Assembly (NCBI GenBank): GCA_016717325.1
Contig: JADKFV010000028.1
Coordinates: 1 to 64,000 of the forward strand
Direction of reading: 5' to 3'
Length of the DNA stretch: 64,000 nt
Origin: Bacteroidota bacterium
GTDB lineage: Bacteria; Bacteroidota; Bacteroidia; AKYH767-A; OLB10
The notes below the pieces were generated by a model. It had not been told where the DNA came from. It did not search any database and saw only the letters and a list, made by a program, of their open reading frames with translations. Position numbers and translations under genes: made by a program. Below, in pieces: positions 8,990-20,075 of this stretch. Numbering within the stretch: position 1 is the first letter of the stretch; the number at the start of each line of letters is the position of its first letter.

Positions 8990-9646
8990 TTACATTTTCA
9001 ATAGTTTGAAGGCATGAGTCCATTCGTTGCGCAAAAATCCTGGTGCACACCACAACTGACATAACGCTTCAATAGAACGGGCCGACTCCACCATGCCAGA
9101 GTCTTGAGTTCCCCATCCAAATGCAGTGAGGATTTCCTCTACTTTCTTTTTTGCATCGGCATTATTCCCACAAATAAACATGGTTGGTTTACCTTCCGGA
9201 AACTTTGGGTTTACCATAAACGAGCTACCGACACTATTAAAAGCTTTCACAAAATTCGCTTGTGGAAATTTTCGTTGTAGTTGTTCCATAAGCGAATCGC
9301 TACCGCTGACAAAATACGACAATACTCCATTTACAGGTGGCTTCGAATTGTCGATTGGGTTGGTAGTATCAATAATTGTTTTGCCTGCGTAAGATGCCAC
9401 ATCCAATTGTTCCATCACAGCAAGTGCTGCATCGCCTTTCACGGCAAGCACGAGTATGTCGCCAAACTCTGCTGCTTCTTTTACGCTGCCGGGCATTGCA
9501 TTTGCACCTTCGGCAACTTGCCACTCAAGCAATGCATGGGTATCACGTGTGCCAATCATTACTTCGTAATCGTTTAGTAAAAAGCCATGTGATAATGCTT
9601 TCCCTACATTACCCGAGCCAATAATTCCTACTTTTTTCATCATCAA
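8990..9646 (-). CDS. NAD(P)-binding oxidoreductase of the F420-dependent NADP reductase type
   Basis: The protein opens with a Rossmann dinucleotide-binding motif, Gly-Ser-Gly-Asn-Val-Gly, directly after the first strand, followed by a Gly-Thr-Arg-Asp loop that suits NADP(H). The middle has the pattern of the NAD-binding domain shared with coenzyme-F420 NADP oxidoreductases and 6-phosphogluconate-like dehydrogenases (Ile-Ile-Asp-Thr-Thr-Asn-Pro). In Bacteroidota, which lack F420, such proteins are usually annotated only as NADPH-dependent reductases of unknown substrate. The start has three consecutive Met codons, so the exact first residue is uncertain by two. It stands alone between divergent and distant neighbours. 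Confidence 0.85.
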   Translation of the reverse strand: MMMKKVGIIGSGNVGKALSHGFLLNDYEVMIGTRDTHALLEWQVAEGANAMPGSVKEAAEFGDILVLAVKGDAALAVMEQLDVASYAGKTIIDTTNPIDNSKPPVNGVLSYFVSGSDSLMEQLQRKFPQANFVKAFNSVGSSFMVNPKFPEGKPTMFICGNNADAKKKVEEILTAFGWGTQDSGMVESARSIEALCQLWCAPGFLRNEWTHAFKLLKM

Positions 9647-9821
9647 TTTTTTAGAAGTTAATAAAAATATTTAGCGTAAAGGTATAAATTCTTGTACCCG
9701 CAACTAAAGTTTCGAAAAAATAAATTACCAACATTCGTCTTGGTTAACAATATCAGTTTCTTTTAAATTATAACATTACAATTAACCGGCTAAAATTCAC
9801 TTTATAATAGAACAAGAAGTA

Positions 9822-9829
9822 TAATTTTG
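9822..9829 (+). promoter_or_regulatory. Candidate -7 promoter element
   Basis: TAATTTTG fits the TAnnTTTG box and ends 19 bases before the ATG at 9849. No TTG box lies at the expected upstream spacing. Confidence 0.4.
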
Positions 9830-9848
9830 CAGCAAATAAAATCTCACT

Positions 9849-10931
9849 ATGCTAAAATATTTTTTCATCGTCTTTATGCTTGTCGCTATAAATAATTCGA
9901 TGGGTCAGGATAACCCGGGTTGGTTACCTTTAGAATTAAAATACAATAAGGAAGTTCATCTCAAAAATGTAAAGCAACTTACCTTTGGTGGCGACAATGC
10001 TGAAGCCTATTTTAGTTTCAATGATAGCTTACTTACATTTCAGGTTACAAACAAACAATGGAATCTGGAATGCGATCAAATTTACTGGTTCGATTGGCGT
10101 AAAGATGATTTACAAAAAAATATACCGCACTTATTAAGCACGGGTAAAGGGCGTACTACTTGTTCGTATTTTTTGCCTGGCGATACCACTATCTTGTTTG
10201 CCTCTACGCATTTAGGAAAAGAGACCTGTCCTACTCCACCGGCAAAACGAACCGATGGAAAATATGTGTGGGCTGTTTTTCCCGACTTTGATGTTTTTGT
10301 TAGCGACCTTAAAGGAAATATCATAAAACGCCTAACCGATTCGCCCGGTTACGATGCCGAAGCAACTGTTTCACCTCGTGGCGATAAAATTGTTTTTACC
10401 AGTGTACGCTCGGGCGATTTAGAATTGTGGACTATGAACACCGATGGCTCTAATTTAAAACAAGTAACCGACAAATTGGGCTACGATGGTGGTGCATTCT
10501 TTTCGCCCGATGGCAGCAAATTAATTTTCCGTGCCTCGCGCCCTGTCACCGAGGAAGATCAAAAAACATATATCGATTTGGCAAAGGAAGGATTGGTAAT
10601 GCCAACACTAATGAGTTTATATATCTGTAATGTGGATGGAAGTGGAATGCAAAAAATTACCGATTTGGCAAACGCAAGTTGGGCGCCATTTTTTCATCCT
10701 TCGGGCAAGAAAGTGATTTTTGCTTCAAACCATAACTCCAAACGAGGATTGCCTTTTAATTTATACATGATAAATATTGATGGTACCGGTTTGGAACAAA
10801 TCACCTTCGATACTTCTTTCGATGCTTTCCCAATGTTTTCGCACGATGGTAAAAAAATAGTTTTCAGCAGTAACCGAAATAACAACGGCACACGAGAAAC
10901 AAATTTATTTATTGCAGACTGGGTTGAATAA
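9849..10931 (+). CDS. Secreted TolB-like (WD40/PD40) beta-propeller protein
   Basis: A signal peptide of about 20 residues ending Ser-Met-Gly-Gln is followed by repeated PD40 blades of the form Ala-x-x-Ser-Pro-Asp/Arg-Gly-x-Lys-Ile-x-Phe-x-Ser and Asn-x-Asp-Gly-Ser-x-Leu-x-Gln-Val/Ile-Thr, about five or six in 360 residues. This matches the TolB C-terminal-type propeller, likely a periplasmic or surface protein of unknown binding partner. There is no OmpA domain or sorting domain. Its last 23 bases overlap the 3' end of the convergent hydrolase gene, so both stop codons lie inside the opposite gene. Confidence 0.85.
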   Translation: MLKYFFIVFMLVAINNSMGQDNPGWLPLELKYNKEVHLKNVKQLTFGGDNAEAYFSFNDSLLTFQVTNKQWNLECDQIYWFDWRKDDLQKNIPHLLSTGKGRTTCSYFLPGDTTILFASTHLGKETCPTPPAKRTDGKYVWAVFPDFDVFVSDLKGNIIKRLTDSPGYDAEATVSPRGDKIVFTSVRSGDLELWTMNTDGSNLKQVTDKLGYDGGAFFSPDGSKLIFRASRPVTEEDQKTYIDLAKEGLVMPTLMSLYICNVDGSGMQKITDLANASWAPFFHPSGKKVIFASNHNSKRGLPFNLYMINIDGTGLEQITFDTSFDAFPMFSHDGKKIVFSSNRNNNGTRETNLFIADWVE

Positions 10932-11742
10932 CGGTGCTTGTATACGCAAATTTGTAAATCAACTCGTTTACTAATGCACCTTGCTCCCACATTACAAAAT
11001 GGCCCGCATGTGGAATCAACTTAAACGAACCGCATGGCAGTTGTTTGGCAGCATTGGCGGCAATAATGCGTGTACTCAAAAATGGATGTGCCATCATATT
11101 GGGAATAATCTGATCCACTTCACCAAAGATTATCAACGCAGGTTTTGTTATCTTTTGTAGCAAGCTAAAAGTAGGAGCGCTTATAATTTCGGCAAATACT
11201 TTTGTGGTAACAGATTGAATATGTTTACCCGTTTGCGAAATATAATCAGCCGAAATTTTGGAAACGAATGCGTGGGCATCTTTGCTATAATTGCGAAAAG
11301 CAAAACGCAAAAAATCCTCCGCATTTCCACTTATTTGCCTTGCAGCCCAGGGAATAAAAGGCTGAGCCATCATTTGTTCAAATTGATTAAACGTTTCGAT
11401 ACCACTTGGTGCTATGAGTATTAATTGCTCAATCAAGCCCGGGCTATGCGCAGCAGCATGTATAGCGATTTGCCCTCCGTACGAATGTCCGCAAATGGTG
11501 AGCGATGCAAGTTGTAGTTTCTTCAATTCCTCTACAATTTGGAGGGCAAAATGTTCTACATGCACATTAGGCATAGTTGCCGATGAATGAATACCGGCAA
11601 ATAAATCTAAGGTAAAACAATTGAAATTTTTAGTCAGTACTGCAATGTTGGTATCGAAAACATGGTGGTTGCTGGCAAAACCATGTATAAATAAAATGGA
11701 AGGTTTGTTGCTGCGAAAATTGTCTGGCTTATTTAATTTCAA
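10909..11742 (-). CDS. Alpha/beta-hydrolase fold protein
   Basis: The 277 residues carry the full hydrolase pattern: an oxyanion-side His-Gly-Phe-Ala-Ser near residue 20, the nucleophile elbow Gly-His-Ser-Tyr-Gly-Gly near residue 95, an acidic Gly-Glu-Val-Asp-Gln segment, and a C-terminal Gly-His-Phe catalytic His. No signal peptide is evident, so it is probably a cytoplasmic esterase, lipase or C-C bond hydrolase. The substrate cannot be told from sequence. It ends inside the 3' end of the propeller gene (convergent overlap) and follows a T9SS protein gene located upstream on the same strand in the other transcription unit. Confidence 0.9.
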   Translation of the reverse strand: MKLNKPDNFRSNKPSILFIHGFASNHHVFDTNIAVLTKNFNCFTLDLFAGIHSSATMPNVHVEHFALQIVEELKKLQLASLTICGHSYGGQIAIHAAAHSPGLIEQLILIAPSGIETFNQFEQMMAQPFIPWAARQISGNAEDFLRFAFRNYSKDAHAFVSKISADYISQTGKHIQSVTTKVFAEIISAPTFSLLQKITKPALIIFGEVDQIIPNMMAHPFLSTRIIAANAAKQLPCGSFKLIPHAGHFVMWEQGALVNELIYKFAYTSTVIQPSLQ

Positions 11743-11760
11743 AATAATAATAATAAAAAA

Positions 11761-13596
11761 TTAATAAAGAATGCTTACAGTACCACGATAATTCTCTTTA
11801 AAAGTATCGCTTTGCAAAATGTAAAAATAAACTCCTTCGCTTACAAATGTACCTTTTTGATTTGTTCCATCCCAAAATTTATTTTTATCCTTTGTTTCAA
11901 ACACAATGTTGCCCCAACGGTTTACCACAGTGAGCAAAAAATTATCGGGTAAGTTTTTGATAAAAAACACATCATTTACATTGTCGCCATTGGGAGTAAA
12001 AATATTTGGAATGGTAATAGCGCAATCTTCTTCGGTATTTATTTCGCGCTCAACACTATTCGATTTACCATTGGTAGTAACGGTAAGTTTAATATTGTAA
12101 ACGCCCTTTTCCTTAAAACAAACAACGGGAGGAATTTGCTGCAACGAAAAAGCCGGATCGCCACCATCAAAATCCCAATACCAAAAAGAACCCGGTGCCG
12201 CACTGCTCGTATTTGTTATTACATAGCACTGCGCAGGGCAATCGCCTTGTTTTGATGTTGTAAAATTGAGGCACGAATTGTTTACACCACATATACCATT
12301 ACTGTATACGTTTATGGTTGCCATAGCAGGCATATTGTCGATGGGGGTAAAAACAATCTGACTCTGAGTAATAGAAACATTAAGAACTGCGGGAACTTCG
12401 GAGGTAGTAGTCATAGGTAACACTTGTGTAGAACATGGTGCATTACCACTTTTATCGATGGTTAAAAACAATGCTTGCCGCAAATTAGCCGTTGACCGCA
12501 AGTCGCCCGTGAGTGTAATTGAGCCATTTATGTTTCTGCATCCGGCATAAGTATAATTGGTAAACTGTGGCGCTATAGGGTAATAATTGCTCCACACCAT
12601 ATTGAGATTACTATCGAGGTTGGCACAAATAAAATCGCGTCCACCGGCAGCACCTTTGTCACCTGCCACTATCCAACCATTATCGCCATCCGAAAAAATG
12701 GCGCGCAACATTTCTCCAAGCTGTGTTGATGCATCATAATATTTTGATGTTACATAATTCAGGTTACTATCGCACTTCAACACAAAACCGTCATAAGCTG
12801 AGTTGCTAAAAAAACTGCGCCCACAAATCACTAATTCATTCTTGTTGGATATCAGCATTTGTGCCGGTTCGTCATCTAATGCAGTACTGTATGTTTTCGC
12901 ATTCGTAACAGCGCCCATCGCATTGCATGCAATCAATACTATATCGGTATACGTTGTTGAAACTACATTGGCCATAGCTAAAACATAAATTTGGCCTGAT
13001 GTTGAAATAGAAATATCACTTGCCCGCAAGTTGCTAGTATATTCAAGCTTGTTACTGAAAAGCAGATTGCCCGATGGCGAAAATTTCAACAATGCAATTT
13101 CATCTTTTGTAACATTGGTAAGCGATGCATTTGCCACAACATAAATATTGCCAGCTGCATCTAAACTCAAACCATCCATATTGCCACTGCGCACAGGAAT
13201 TATTTTGCTCCATTTTACATTGCCGGCACTGTCAATCTTTGTAATATAAGTTGAGTTAATATTGTTTGAGTTTACTGCCATAAGAAAAACAAAACCATTA
13301 TCGCTTGTTGCAGTAAGGTGATAGCCTGCATTGGCCTGACCGGGCGCATACGTTTTATAAAACAATACATTTCCATTGCAATCGGTGCGCAAAAATGTAC
13401 AACCTGTAAGATTATTTATTGGCGGATTGATAGATCCATTAAACAACAAAGCAAAGCCACCATCGGTTGACTGCACTATACTACTTGCTTCTTCCGAGGC
13501 AACAGTTCCTATATCGGCAACGATAGGCGTTTGAGAAAACAATTTTGTAGTAAGCAAAACCAATGCAAACCCAACAATGCTATTTTTCAAATTCAT
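11761..13596 (-). CDS. Secreted gliding-motility-type protein with CHU_C (T9SS type B) C-terminal domain
   Basis: A signal peptide of about 22 residues (ending Leu-Phe-Ser-Gln) leads into a long N-terminal region of repeated strands with Asp-Gly/Asp-Asn-Gly-Phe motifs, typical of a WD40/delta-60-like propeller (about 30-400). A PKD-like domain follows (about 450-520, Trp-Asp-Phe-Asp-Gly-Gly). The last 85 residues are an unmistakable CHU_C domain: Ile-Phe-Thr-Pro-Asn-Gly-Asp-Asn-Val-Asn-Asp, then Asn-Arg-Trp-Gly and Phe-Trp-Asp-Gly-Thr. This class is the type B sorting signal that sends proteins through T9SS. It is predicted to be surface-exposed; the role is unknown. Confidence 0.92.
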   Translation of the reverse strand: MNLKNSIVGFALVLLTTKLFSQTPIVADIGTVASEEASSIVQSTDGGFALLFNGSINPPINNLTGCTFLRTDCNGNVLFYKTYAPGQANAGYHLTATSDNGFVFLMAVNSNNINSTYITKIDSAGNVKWSKIIPVRSGNMDGLSLDAAGNIYVVANASLTNVTKDEIALLKFSPSGNLLFSNKLEYTSNLRASDISISTSGQIYVLAMANVVSTTYTDIVLIACNAMGAVTNAKTYSTALDDEPAQMLISNKNELVICGRSFFSNSAYDGFVLKCDSNLNYVTSKYYDASTQLGEMLRAIFSDGDNGWIVAGDKGAAGGRDFICANLDSNLNMVWSNYYPIAPQFTNYTYAGCRNINGSITLTGDLRSTANLRQALFLTIDKSGNAPCSTQVLPMTTTSEVPAVLNVSITQSQIVFTPIDNMPAMATINVYSNGICGVNNSCLNFTTSKQGDCPAQCYVITNTSSAAPGSFWYWDFDGGDPAFSLQQIPPVVCFKEKGVYNIKLTVTTNGKSNSVEREINTEEDCAITIPNIFTPNGDNVNDVFFIKNLPDNFLLTVVNRWGNIVFETKDKNKFWDGTNQKGTFVSEGVYFYILQSDTFKENYRGTVSILY

Positions 13597-13687
13597 CGGT
13601 AAAAATATTTGTTCAAAATATTGAAACCGTTTCGCTATGAGCTTTCAAATTGGCCTGTAAATAAAAAGTAATGAACAGTGAATTATT

Positions 13688-13721
13688 AAAAAAGGCTGCT
13701 TAAAAAATTAAGCAGCCTTTT
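13688..13721 (-). terminator. Rho-independent terminator of the giant repeat-protein gene
   Basis: A perfect 14-base stem (AAAAGGCTGCTTAA at 13690-13703 paired with 13708-13721) with an AAAA loop is followed, reading on the minus strand, by a short T-rich tract. It lies 24 bases past the stop of the minus-strand repeat protein gene. Confidence 0.8.
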
Positions 13722-13744
13722 CATTTAAGCGAAGCATTAAAGAA

Positions 13745-15412
13745 TTACCTCACGGTTATTTTTTTGTTTACAATTCCATTTTCAGAAATTACTTGTAACA
13801 AGTAAATTCCCGGATCGAGTGCTGATACATCCAAACGATTAATTGCAGATGCAGCGTTTACATTTTTTACCAATGCACCTTTTGCATCAAACAATAAAAT
13901 ATTTGTATTACCACTATTGTTCATGTCCAATTCTATTGTCAATATTTCGTCTACAGGATTTGGATATACTGCCACCCAATTTGAAGAAGATAAATCTTGC
14001 ACACCTACAAAACATCCGCTACAAAAACCATAACAGACTTCTTGTAATGTGATATCAAATTCAGGAATCTGCAATTGACGATTGTAACCTCCAAAACCAT
14101 CGGCAACACCGCACAATGCAGGCACAGGGTCGCTTTGTGTGTAGTTGGTATCGCGCAAGAATTTGTATTGAACCGTAGTGGTTGAATCCAATGGTATTGT
14201 CACTTCGAATATACTATCGTTGTTTACATCGGTCATTGGAGTGGCCGTTGTATTCCATCCGTTAAACGAACCAACAATATGTACGCCACCCAGACCAATA
14301 GGATTGTAACTTAATATTTGCAAACCATGCATGTCCACTTTAAAAGTAACATTCACATTATTATTTACACATCCAATGCATGAACTGTAACAAACCAAAG
14401 GCAATATTGTACTTGCTTCGGGCACTATTACCTGACGGTTGAATCCACCAAGTCCATTAGGAACACCACATGCTGCCGGTACAGTTTCTTCGTTGGCATA
14501 ACTTGAATCTACCAGGAATTTGTACTCGTAAATTAATGTGGAGTCCAATGGAAGTTGTACACCCCAAACTGTGCCACCAAAATTCCACATAGGTGTAGCA
14601 GTTGCATTCCAACCATTAAATGAACCAACTAAATGTGGCGATACAGGTGTAACCTGTGCAAGATCGACCTGGAATGTAATAAGCACATTTGCTGTAGGTG
14701 TGCAAGGGCCACATTCGCTATAACACACTATAGGAAGAATAGTTGAAAATTCGGGCACATCAATAAAGCGATTGAACACTCCAAGAGAATCGGCAATACC
14801 GCAAATTGCAGGAACAACCTCTGTATTATTATAAGAATTTTCGGACAAGAATCGATAAGAGTAAACCTTTGTAGTATCTAACGGTAAGGTTATACCATAG
14901 ATATTATTTCCAAGATTATTGAGTGGTGTTGCTGTTGGATTCCAATTGTTGAAAGCACCAACCAAATGAGGTCCACCAGGTCCTAATGGTGCATTCTTCA
15001 TATCGACACGGAATGTAACATTTACCAGTCCGAAAGGAACACATGGTGCGCAGGATGAATAGCAAACCTCCTTTAATATGGTGTCGTTTTCGGGTACAGA
15101 TAAGAAACGGTTGTATCCACCAAATCCATTAGGAACACCACAAGCCTGAGGAACATTTTCTTCGTTGATATAAGAACTGTCGACTAAAAATTTGTACTCT
15201 ACATTATCGGTAGTGTCAAGCAAAATTGTCTTGCCATAAATGGTTCCACCAATAAATGTCAATGGAGTTGCCGTTACATCCCAATTATTGAATGTGCCTA
15301 CTATATGTGGGCCGCCAGTACCAAACGAAACCTGTGCCATATCAACCTGGAAAGTAACAAGTACACTATCGGGCAAAAACACATCCGGCACAACCTGAGT
15401 AACAAACCACAC
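13745..15412 (-). CDS. C-terminal fragment (modules 15-18 and T9SS sorting domain) of the giant repeat protein
   Basis: This is the continuation of the gene whose first part ends at 15366. The first dozen residues of the open frame are an artefact of entering the frame upstream of the junction; true sequence resumes at Leu-Pro-Asp-Ser-Val-Leu-Val-Thr-Phe. It contains four more copies of the roughly 112-residue module (Val-Thr-Phe-x-Val-Asp-Met...Gly-Gly-Pro-His-x-Val-Gly-x-Phe-Asn-x-Trp) and then a T9SS type A domain of about 75 residues with the usual Tyr-Pro-Asn-Pro-Val opening and a Lys-Lys-Ile-Thr-Val-Arg end. Removing one base from the A5 run at 15375-15379 joins the two frames. Confidence 0.88.
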   Translation of the reverse strand: MWFVTQVVPDVFLPDSVLVTFQVDMAQVSFGTGGPHIVGTFNNWDVTATPLTFIGGTIYGKTILLDTTDNVEYKFLVDSSYINEENVPQACGVPNGFGGYNRFLSVPENDTILKEVCYSSCAPCVPFGLVNVTFRVDMKNAPLGPGGPHLVGAFNNWNPTATPLNNLGNNIYGITLPLDTTKVYSYRFLSENSYNNTEVVPAICGIADSLGVFNRFIDVPEFSTILPIVCYSECGPCTPTANVLITFQVDLAQVTPVSPHLVGSFNGWNATATPMWNFGGTVWGVQLPLDSTLIYEYKFLVDSSYANEETVPAACGVPNGLGGFNRQVIVPEASTILPLVCYSSCIGCVNNNVNVTFKVDMHGLQILSYNPIGLGGVHIVGSFNGWNTTATPMTDVNNDSIFEVTIPLDSTTTVQYKFLRDTNYTQSDPVPALCGVADGFGGYNRQLQIPEFDITLQEVCYGFCSGCFVGVQDLSSSNWVAVYPNPVDEILTIELDMNNSGNTNILLFDAKGALVKNVNAASAINRLDVSALDPGIYLLQVISENGIVNKKITVR

Positions 15413-18400
15413 TCAGTACTGTATCATTTTCAGGAACTGATAAGAAACGATTATAGCCACCAAATCCATTTGGCACCCCGCATGCTTGTGGAACTGTTTC
15501 TTCGTTTATATAAGAAGTATCCACCAGAAATTTATATTCCACATTTGAAGTAGTATCGATACGAACAGTGGCTGCGTATATAGTTCCTGTTACATTGGCA
15601 AGTGGTGTTGCTTTTACATCAAAGCCATTGAATGTACCCACCAAATGTGGGCCACCCTGGCCAAGTGTTACCTGTGCCAAATCGACCTGAAATGTTACAT
15701 CTACACTATCGGGTACTACACAAGCTGAACAACCTGAGTAACAAACTACACTGAGTACTGTATCATTTTCAGGAACAGATAAGAAACGATTATAGCCACC
15801 AAATCCATTTGGCACCCCGCATGCTTGTGGCACTGTTTCTTCGTTGATATAAGAAGTATCGACCAGGAATTTATACTCCACATTGGCAGTAGTATCTATA
15901 CGAACAGTGGCTGCGTATATGGTTCCTGTTACATTGGCAAGTGGTGTTGCTTTTACATCGAAGCTATTGAAGGAGCCCACCAAATGCGGGCCACCCTGGC
16001 CAAGCGTTACTTGTGCTAAATCGACCTGAAATGTTACATCTACACTATCGGGTACTACACAAGCTGCACAACTTGAGTAACACACCACCGGCAGAACTGT
16101 GTCGTTTTCCGGTACAAAGGTTAATCGGTTGTAACCACCAAAACCATTTGAGATGCCACATGCCTGTGGAACAAATTCCTCATTGATATATGAAGTATCC
16201 ACAAGGAATTTATATTCGGCATTGAGCATTGTATCTAACCGAAGTGTAGCTGCGTATATAGTTCCAGTTACATTAGCAAGTGGGGTTGCTTTTACATCGA
16301 AACCATTAAAATTCCCTACCAAATGTGGGCCACCCGGGCCAAGTGTAACCTGCGCTAAATCGACCTGGAAGGTTACATCAACACTATCAGGAAATACACA
16401 ATCGGTACATGCCGAATAACATACTGTTGGTAAAAGAATATCACTTTCGGGAATGGCTAAACTGCGATTGAAACCACCAAAGCCATCTGACACACCACAT
16501 AAAACAGGAACGGTTTCAACGGTATTAAACGTAGTATCATTCAAAAATTTATATTGAATTGTTGATGTGGTATCTAATTGTAATGTGACTTCATAAATGC
16601 CATTACCAATAGAATCAAGAGGTGTGAGGGTATTGCTCCAACCATTGAAAGTACCTGCTAAATGAGGCTTTCCGGCTCCAATTGTTGTTTGCAACATATT
16701 TACTCTAAACCTAACATTTGCTGTAACAGGCAGAGGACAGGCAACACAACTGCTGAAACAAACAGTTGTCAAAGTACTGTCAACTTGCGGAACGATAAGT
16801 TTACGCACTAAACCATAAAACACATTGGGAGTGCCACATAATACAGGTACCAATTCCTGACTTGCTATATTATTATCTGTAGTAAATTTATATTCGATTA
16901 CTTCTGTAGTATCAAGGCGTAAAGTTGTTCCCCAAATGTTTCCGGTAATTTGCGATAGAGGATTTTTATTGGCATTCCAGTTATTGAACGAACCAACTAA
17001 ATGTGGCCCGCCATTTCCAAGTGTCACCAAAGATAAATCCACTTTAAAAGTGATATCAACCGAGTCGGGGAATACACAAGGGTTGCAACTCGCATAACAT
17101 ACTGCCGGTAAAACGGTAGTAACTTCAGGAGCAATAAGCTTACGGTTGTAAACTCCTCCATTATTAATTCCACATGCATTAGGTACTATTTCGTATGCAG
17201 TTGTAAGAGTGTCGCTTAAAAATTTATACTCGTAAGTTAATGTAGAATCAAGCGTTAATGTTTTTTCGTAGATGCTATTTCCAATTGAATCCATTGGAGT
17301 AGCTGTTAAACTCCAACCGTTAAAGGTACCTGCCAAATGAGGCTTTCCGGCACCTATGGTTGTTTGCGCTAAATTGCAACGGAAGGTTACATTTACATTT
17401 GCCGGACAGTTTGCACATTCATTTAAACATACTGCGGGCAAAATTACATCCGTTTCGGGCACTTCAAGTTGACGACTTAAACCTCCTACAGTGTCGGTAA
17501 TTCCACATGCTGAGTTTACAGTTTCGCTTCCTGCAAATGTATTGCCTACAAAAAAGCGGTACTGAATTGTTTTGGTGGTATCTAAAGTTACTGTGCGTTT
17601 CCATATGCCATTTCCATAATTTGTCATCAGCAATGAAGTTGTATTCCAGCTATTAAAATCACCAGCAAGGTACATGGCATTTGCACCAATATTTGTATTA
17701 GAAACATTTACCTGAAATGTTACATCGCTTAACGGTGGCGGTGGACACAATACACATTCGCCAAAGCAAACATTTGGCAATAACAAAGGCGACTCAGGAA
17801 CTTCAAGATGGCGGTAATAATTTCCAAAGCCGTTTAGAACACCGCAAGCCGAAGGCACAATTTCATCACCACCGGGTCCCAGATTATTTATAAAATAATA
17901 ATCGAGGGAAAGTGTGGTGTCAAGGTTTAGGGTTAGAGAATAAACACTTCCGCCCAAACTATTCATTTGCAAAGGATTGAAACCATTGTCACTTGTTGCT
18001 AAATAAACTCCCGAACCGAATCCCGATTGTCCAACATCAACACGAAAAGTTACATCGGCTGTTTGACCTTGCTTACATGTAGTGCACGATCCGTAGCAAA
18101 CAGTAGGCACTATCTGTCCAGTGTTTCCCATATAAACCTGCCGAAAATCATTTGCATCATTGCAAGCTACGGGTACTTGTTCCTGATCCACAAGCGAAGA
18201 GTCTTTCAAAAATTTGTAGATAATTGTTTGCGAAGTATCAACAAAAACTGCCGAGTAATAAAGCCCGTTACCTCCATCAATCATTGGTGTTGCCGTTACG
18301 TCATAGTTATTAAAGTTACCAATAACATGCGGCCCACCCGGACCGATAGTAGTATTCGACATATCAACTTTAAAAGTAATTTCTTTTTGAGAGTTAGGAG

Positions 18401-20075
18401 GACATGCACCTGAACAACCACCATAACAAACTGCCTTTATCATTGTATCCTGATAGCCAATATAAACCTCACGCAAATATCCGCCATTACCATCGGGCAC
18501 ACCACATGCCGAGGGCACTACTTCTGCACCTATAAAATTGGCATCACGCAAAAATTTGTATTGATATGTGGTATTTGTATCCAACAAAACATCCTGAATA
18601 TAAATAGTGCCGTTTACAGGGAAAATTATTGTAGCTGTAGGGTCAAAATTATTGAAAGTTCCAACTATGTGAGCATAGCTGTTTCCTATGGTAGTATTTG
18701 CCATATCGACCCTGAAACGCACTTTTACCTTACCTACGTTGTTGCATGAACAATATCCAAAGCACACAGGCAACAATACTGTAGATACTTGATCTACATC
18801 ATATTCACGGCCCTGAAAATTTTGCCCGTTGCCCCCATGGCCACAGTTTGATGGTATATTTTCGTGTGAAGCAAGTGTAGTATCGCTAAAGTATGTAAAC
18901 TTAATTCTTATAGCTGTGTCGAGTTTCAACACACAACGATAAATGGTTGTGCTTCCTTCTTGTGTCATTGGAATTTGAGTGGTATTCCAACCATTGAAAT
19001 TACCGGCCATGTGCACACCACCGGGGCCAACAGGTACAATGTTCATATCAACCCGGAAAGTTATTTCCACCAAAGAAGTTGGCTGGCATGCTATACAACT
19101 GCTATAGCAAACTACATCGAGTAACGTATCGTTTTCGGGTATAGTAAGTTTTCGAAGCGTATCGCCCCAGGCACCATAAAACACTCCACATGCTTCCGGT
19201 ACTTTTTCTTCACCGGTAAAACTCGCATCGCGCAAAAACTTATAATATATAACCTGTGTAGTATCGATTAATGCAGTAGCTTCATAAATACCATTTCCTT
19301 TGGGATAAAATAATGTTGCAAATGGATTGAAATTATTGAAGTTTCCTACAACATGTGCATTGCCGGGTCCAAGTGGAGTGCCCGTCATATCAACCCGAAA
19401 CGTAACTGTAACTTTATTATTATTTGCACAATTTTGACAATTATTAAAACACACAATATTCAATACAGTGTTTGCCTCTGGCACATTTAAAAAACGGTAG
19501 TTGCCACCCAGCCCATTAGGCTTTGTACAATTGCCATAAAAATTTTCGGCCAATGTTCCTTTTTTGTAGTAATATAAAACCTGGGTGGTTGTATCCAGTT
19601 TAATTGCTGCACCCCATGTTGTTCCTCCAATTAAACCAAGGGCTGTGCCGGCATAATTATCCCACGAGCCAAAAACAGAAACACCATTTGGTGCCGGCCC
19701 CCCAACATCAACCCTAAAAGTTACCAATACAGTATCGGGATACACACATGCTGCACAGGATGAAAAGCACACAACAGGCAAGGTAGTATTTGCAACATTG
19801 GGCACATTAAGTTTGCGATTATAAACCCCAAAGCCATCGTCAACACCACATGCATTGGGAACAGTTTCTTGTGCTGCATAAGTATCGTCCCCTAAAAAAC
19901 GATATTGAAGTATATCATTTGTATCAACAACAACATCGGCAAACCACAACGAACCAACACCTTGAGTCATAGGCGTGGTAGTGGAATCCCAATTATTAAA
20001 CGACCCTACCACATGTGGTCCATTTGGGCCGGGAGTAACATTTTTCATATCAACACGAAAACGAACTGTGCTTGC
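14000..20075 (-). repeat. Array of 18 tandem coding repeats, unit about 336 bases
   Basis: Eighteen successive modules can be counted by the Val-Asp-Met/Leu strand and the Gly-x-Phe-Asn motif. Modules 12-14 (about 15.43-16.38 kb) are almost identical in DNA, while modules 1-8 have diverged strongly, so growth by recent duplication near the 3' part is likely. Module 2 is shortened and lacks the usual Pro-His motif, and module 7 is also shorter. Confidence 0.85.
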
